Of a stretch of DNA of 64,000 bases, positions 61,839 through 64,000 are shown piece by piece. The notes below the pieces were generated by a model. The model was not told where the DNA came from, searched no databases, and worked only from the letters and a program-made list of their open reading frames with translations. The position numbers were made by a program, and so were the translations under genes. Each line of letters begins with the position of its first letter. The first letter of the stretch is position 1. Source of the DNA: Simplicispira psychrophila DSM 11588 (GTDB taxonomy: Bacteria; Pseudomonadota; Gammaproteobacteria; Burkholderiales; Burkholderiaceae_C); the NCBI RefSeq assembly GCF_000688255.1, contig NZ_JHYS01000002.1:310001-374000 (forward strand), read 5' to 3'.

Positions 61839-62488
61839 GCGCAGCGCTGGAACAGACATTGCGCAGTGGCGCGCAGGCCTTGGCGCTGGACTTGAGCGAA
61901 GCACAAATCACGCTGCTGCTGGACTTCATGGCGCTGCTGCAAAAGTGGAACAAGGTCTACAACCTGACCTCGGTGCGTGATCCGGCAGAAATGGTGACGC
62001 ACCACCTGCTCGACAGCCTGGCGGCGGTAGCCCCGCTGCGCCGGCATTTGGCGCAGGCCGGGCAGGATGCGCCGCGCCTGCTGGATGTGGGCTCGGGCGG
62101 CGGTCTGCCCGGCGTGGTATTTGCCATCTGCTGCCCGCAACTGGACGTGAGTTGTGTCGACACCGTGGCCAAGAAGGCGGCATTCATCCAGCAGGCGGCG
62201 GTAACGCTGCAGCTGCGTAATTTGCACGGCATTCATGCGCGGGTCGAATCGTTGTCTGGCCCATTTGATGTGGTCAGCTGCCGCGCTTTTGCCTCGCTGC
62301 CCGATTTCACCACTTGGTCGCGCGCGGCGCTCGGACCGGATGCTGTCTGGCTGGCGATGAAGGGCAAACACCCGGCGGATGAAATCACGGCCTTGCCGGC
62401 AGAGGTACAGGTGTTTCACGTGGAACAGCTGTCGGTGCCCGGGCTGGATGCCGAGCGCTGCATTGTCTGGTTACGCCCGCCAGCGTGA
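61835..62488 (+). CDS. rsmG: 16S rRNA (guanine527-N7)-methyltransferase RsmG (GidB)
   Basis: A 217-residue SAM methyltransferase: [45 protein letters not shown] (SAM motif I), [15 protein letters not shown] and [17 protein letters not shown]. It methylates G527 of 16S rRNA. It is translationally coupled to mnmG (ATGA overlap). A third parS site lies in its 3' part. Confidence 0.94.
   Translation: MSAALEQTLRSGAQALALDLSEAQITLLLDFMALLQKWNKVYNLTSVRDPAEMVTHHLLDSLAAVAPLRRHLAQAGQDAPRLLDVGSGGGLPGVVFAICCPQLDVSCVDTVAKKAAFIQQAAVTLQLRNLHGIHARVESLSGPFDVVSCRAFASLPDFTTWSRAALGPDAVWLAMKGKHPADEITALPAEVQVFHVEQLSVPGLDAERCIVWLRPPA
62412..62427. promoter_or_regulatory. parS site 3, inside rsmG
   Basis: TGTTTCACGTGGAACA has one mismatch to the parS consensus. 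It lies 185 bp upstream of parA. Confidence 0.85.
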
Positions 62489-62595
62489 GAACTGGGCCGG
62501 TGGCATGTCGCGCCGGCAGGGTCGTGGCGTAAACTCGCCGACGGTGGGCCTACGCTCTTTTCATTGCAAACAACTCCCGAACTATCCGGTACTCC

Positions 62596-63429
62596 ATGGC
62601 CAAAATCTTCTGTGTTGCCAACCAAAAAGGTGGCGTTGGTAAAACCACCACCACGGTGAATCTGGCTGCGGGTCTGGCCAAAATTGGTCAGCGTGTGCTG
62701 ATGGTCGATCTGGACCCGCAGGGCAATGCCACCATGGGCTCGGGGGTGGACAAACGCAATCTGGCGGTATCGGTGTACGAGGTGCTGGTCGATTCCGTCC
62801 CGGTACGCGAAGCAGCACAGCTGGCAGAAAAGTGTGGCTACCACGTGGTCGGTGCTAACCGTGAATTGGCCGGGGCCGAGATCGAGTTGGTGCAACTGCC
62901 GCAGCGCGAAATGCGCCTGAAAAACGCGCTGGCCAAGGTCGATGGCGACTATGACTTCGTCCTGATTGATTGCCCGCCATCGCTGTCGATGCTGACGCTC
63001 AACGGGCTGTGCGCCGCGCATGGCGTGATCGTGCCCATGCAGTGTGAATACTTTGCGCTGGAAGGCGTCACCGACCTGGTGCACACCATCAAGCAGGTGC
63101 ACGCCAACTTGAACCCCGACTTGCAAATCATCGGCCTGCTGCGCGTCATGTTCGACCCGCGCACCACGTTGCAGCAGCAAGTCAGTGACCAGCTCAAGAG
63201 CCACTTTGGCGACAAGGTGTTCAGCACCGTGATTCCGCGCAATGTGCGCTTGGCCGAGGCGCCGAGCTATGGACTGCCGGGGGTTGTGTTTGACCCGTTG
63301 GCCAAAGGCAGCCAGGCTTTCATCGCCTTTGCGCAAGAGATGGTGGAGCGGGTGCAATCCATGAACAAAACCGCCAGAACCCAGGCCACCAAGACAAAAA
63401 AATCAGTCAAAACAGCCTCAAATGGTTGA
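62596..63429 (+). CDS. parA: Chromosome-partition ATPase ParA (Soj)
   Basis: A 277-residue deviant Walker ATPase: FCVANQKGGVGKTTTTVNLA, MVDLDPQGNATMGSG, LIDCPPSLSMLTLNGL, and RGxxVP-region equivalents MFDPRTTLQQQV and IPRNVRLAEAPSYGLP. With ParB bound at the parS sites here it segregates the origin region. parB should lie just beyond the right edge. The last codons (TASNG and stop) are encoded by the dispersed repeat at 63416-63460, and the preceding tail is Lys/Thr-rich. Confidence 0.95.
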   Translation: MAKIFCVANQKGGVGKTTTTVNLAAGLAKIGQRVLMVDLDPQGNATMGSGVDKRNLAVSVYEVLVDSVPVREAAQLAEKCGYHVVGANRELAGAEIELVQLPQREMRLKNALAKVDGDYDFVLIDCPPSLSMLTLNGLCAAHGVIVPMQCEYFALEGVTDLVHTIKQVHANLNPDLQIIGLLRVMFDPRTTLQQQVSDQLKSHFGDKVFSTVIPRNVRLAEAPSYGLPGVVFDPLAKGSQAFIAFAQEMVERVQSMNKTARTQATKTKKSVKTASNG

Positions 63430-63460
63430 TGGGTATGCGCTATTAGCTATAAAAATAATA
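63416..63460 (-). repeat. Dispersed repeat, copy 12
   Basis: On the minus strand it reads ATAGCTAATAGCGCATACCC, ending ACCATTTGAGG, matching the family. It contains the parA stop codon and extends into the gap before the hydrolase gene. Confidence 0.65.
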
Positions 63461-63483
63461 GTACAACAGGCTGAAAAATACCC

Positions 63484-64000
63484 GTGAAACCCTGCAACAT
63501 TCTGACCCTGCCCGGCTGGCAAGACTCTGGCCCGGCGCACTGGCAAAGCCGCTGGGAAGCCTTGCACGGCTACCAGCGCGTGCAGCAGCACGATTGGCTG
63601 CACCCGCTGCGTGGCGACTGGACGGCGCGGCTGGAAGAAGTGGTGGTGGACAGCCCGGCGCCGGTGGTGCTGGTGGCGCACAGCCTGGGCTGCATTTTGG
63701 TGGCGTGGTGGGCGGCGCATTCGCAGCACACCCACCGCGTGCGTGCTGCGCTGTTGGTGGCGCCGGGCGATGTCGAGCGCGAAGACCTGCACATCCCCTT
63801 GCATGGCTGGGCGCCAGTAGCGCGCCAGCCGCTGCCGTTTCCAGCGCTGCTGGTGGCCAGCCGCAACGACCCTTTTTGCAGCTTTGAGCGTGCGCAAGAC
63901 ATGGCGCAGCACTGGGGCGCGCGCTGCGTCGATGCCGGCGCCGGCGGCCATCTGAATGCTGATTCGGGTCTGGGCGATTGGCCCCAGGGCCAGGACTGGC
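63484..64000 (+). CDS. RBBP9/YdeN-family alpha/beta hydrolase, 3' end cut by window
   Basis: 172 codons are visible from a GTG at 63484 and the frame is open at the window edge. ILTLPGWQDSGPAHWQSRWE is the typical YdeN start. The nucleophile is Ser in VLVAHSLGCIL, with the Asp in SRNDPF and the His in GGHLNADSGLGDWP completing the triad. It is a small serine hydrolase of unknown substrate. It often sits between parA and parB in this group, which agrees with its position. Nearly full length is present (family about 180-190). Confidence 0.85.
   Translation, partial: MKPCNILTLPGWQDSGPAHWQSRWEALHGYQRVQQHDWLHPLRGDWTARLEEVVVDSPAPVVLVAHSLGCILVAWWAAHSQHTHRVRAALLVAPGDVEREDLHIPLHGWAPVARQPLPFPALLVASRNDPFCSFERAQDMAQHWGARCVDAGAGGHLNADSGLGDWPQGQDW

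Overview
This 64 kb window is GC-rich chromosomal DNA from a betaproteobacterium, most likely Burkholderiales, family Comamonadaceae (Acidovorax/Rhodoferax/Simplicispira-like). The family call rests on gene content, on the gene order mnmG-rsmG-parA with three parS sites at the right end, and on a dispersed repeat of the AATAGCTnnTAGCGC type. It is inference from recognised families; no database search was possible. I see no tRNA or rRNA gene, CRISPR array, intact insertion sequence or prophage.

Left part (0-16.9 kb): a periplasmic hydroxyisourate hydrolase (cut by the window edge) and a GlcG/HbpS-like protein run leftward. They diverge from an HprRS/CusRS-type two-component system, and a near-perfect HprR/CusR box lies between. 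Next come a uracil/xanthine-type permease, a succinyl-CoA:acetate CoA-transferase, an orphan amino-acid-type binding protein, a MenI-like thioesterase, a chemoreceptor followed by bacteriohemerythrin, a PduO-type adenosyltransferase, a secreted EF-hand protein and a D-lactate dehydrogenase. A two-gene unit then pairs a periplasmic binding protein with a multi-PAS diguanylate cyclase that contains a LOV-like domain.

Middle (16.9-31.5 kb): a copper module (copA divergent from copZ-cueR, each promoter with its own CueR operator); a decayed defence/mobile patch at 20.1-22.0 kb (hsdS remnant, inverted-repeat element, XRE gene running into a frameshifted AlbA_2-type remnant); comM; a nitrogen-controlled porin-glnK-amtB operon with a sigma-54 promoter and NtrC sites; a gluconolactonase with an extra C-terminal segment; and glcE-DUF1275-glcF without glcD.

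Right part (31.5-64 kb): a cold-shock/excalibur membrane protein, ProQ, CorA, a DMT exporter, lplT/alr, a lytic transglycosylase, DUF4142-cupredoxin, a penicillin-acylase-type lipoprotein with a TetR gene, and a three-gene unit DUF2760-Hsp70-Hsp70/DUF3731. Then follow a Fic-family protein with a degenerate active site facing a hydroxypyruvate isomerase across a dense GACA repeat array, a Cache chemoreceptor, an ene-reductase, an MFS transporter, a GST, a yeiE/yeiH pair, a truncated YkgJ-type protein, and finally the chromosome-partition locus mnmG-rsmG-parA plus a cut RBBP9/YdeN-type hydrolase.

Best candidates for undescribed biology are the paired-Hsp70/DUF2760 operon, the binding-protein/LOV-like diguanylate cyclase unit, the phased GACA array upstream of the catalytically altered Fic protein, and the dispersed repeat family, which supplies the ends of two genes and sits inside glcE.
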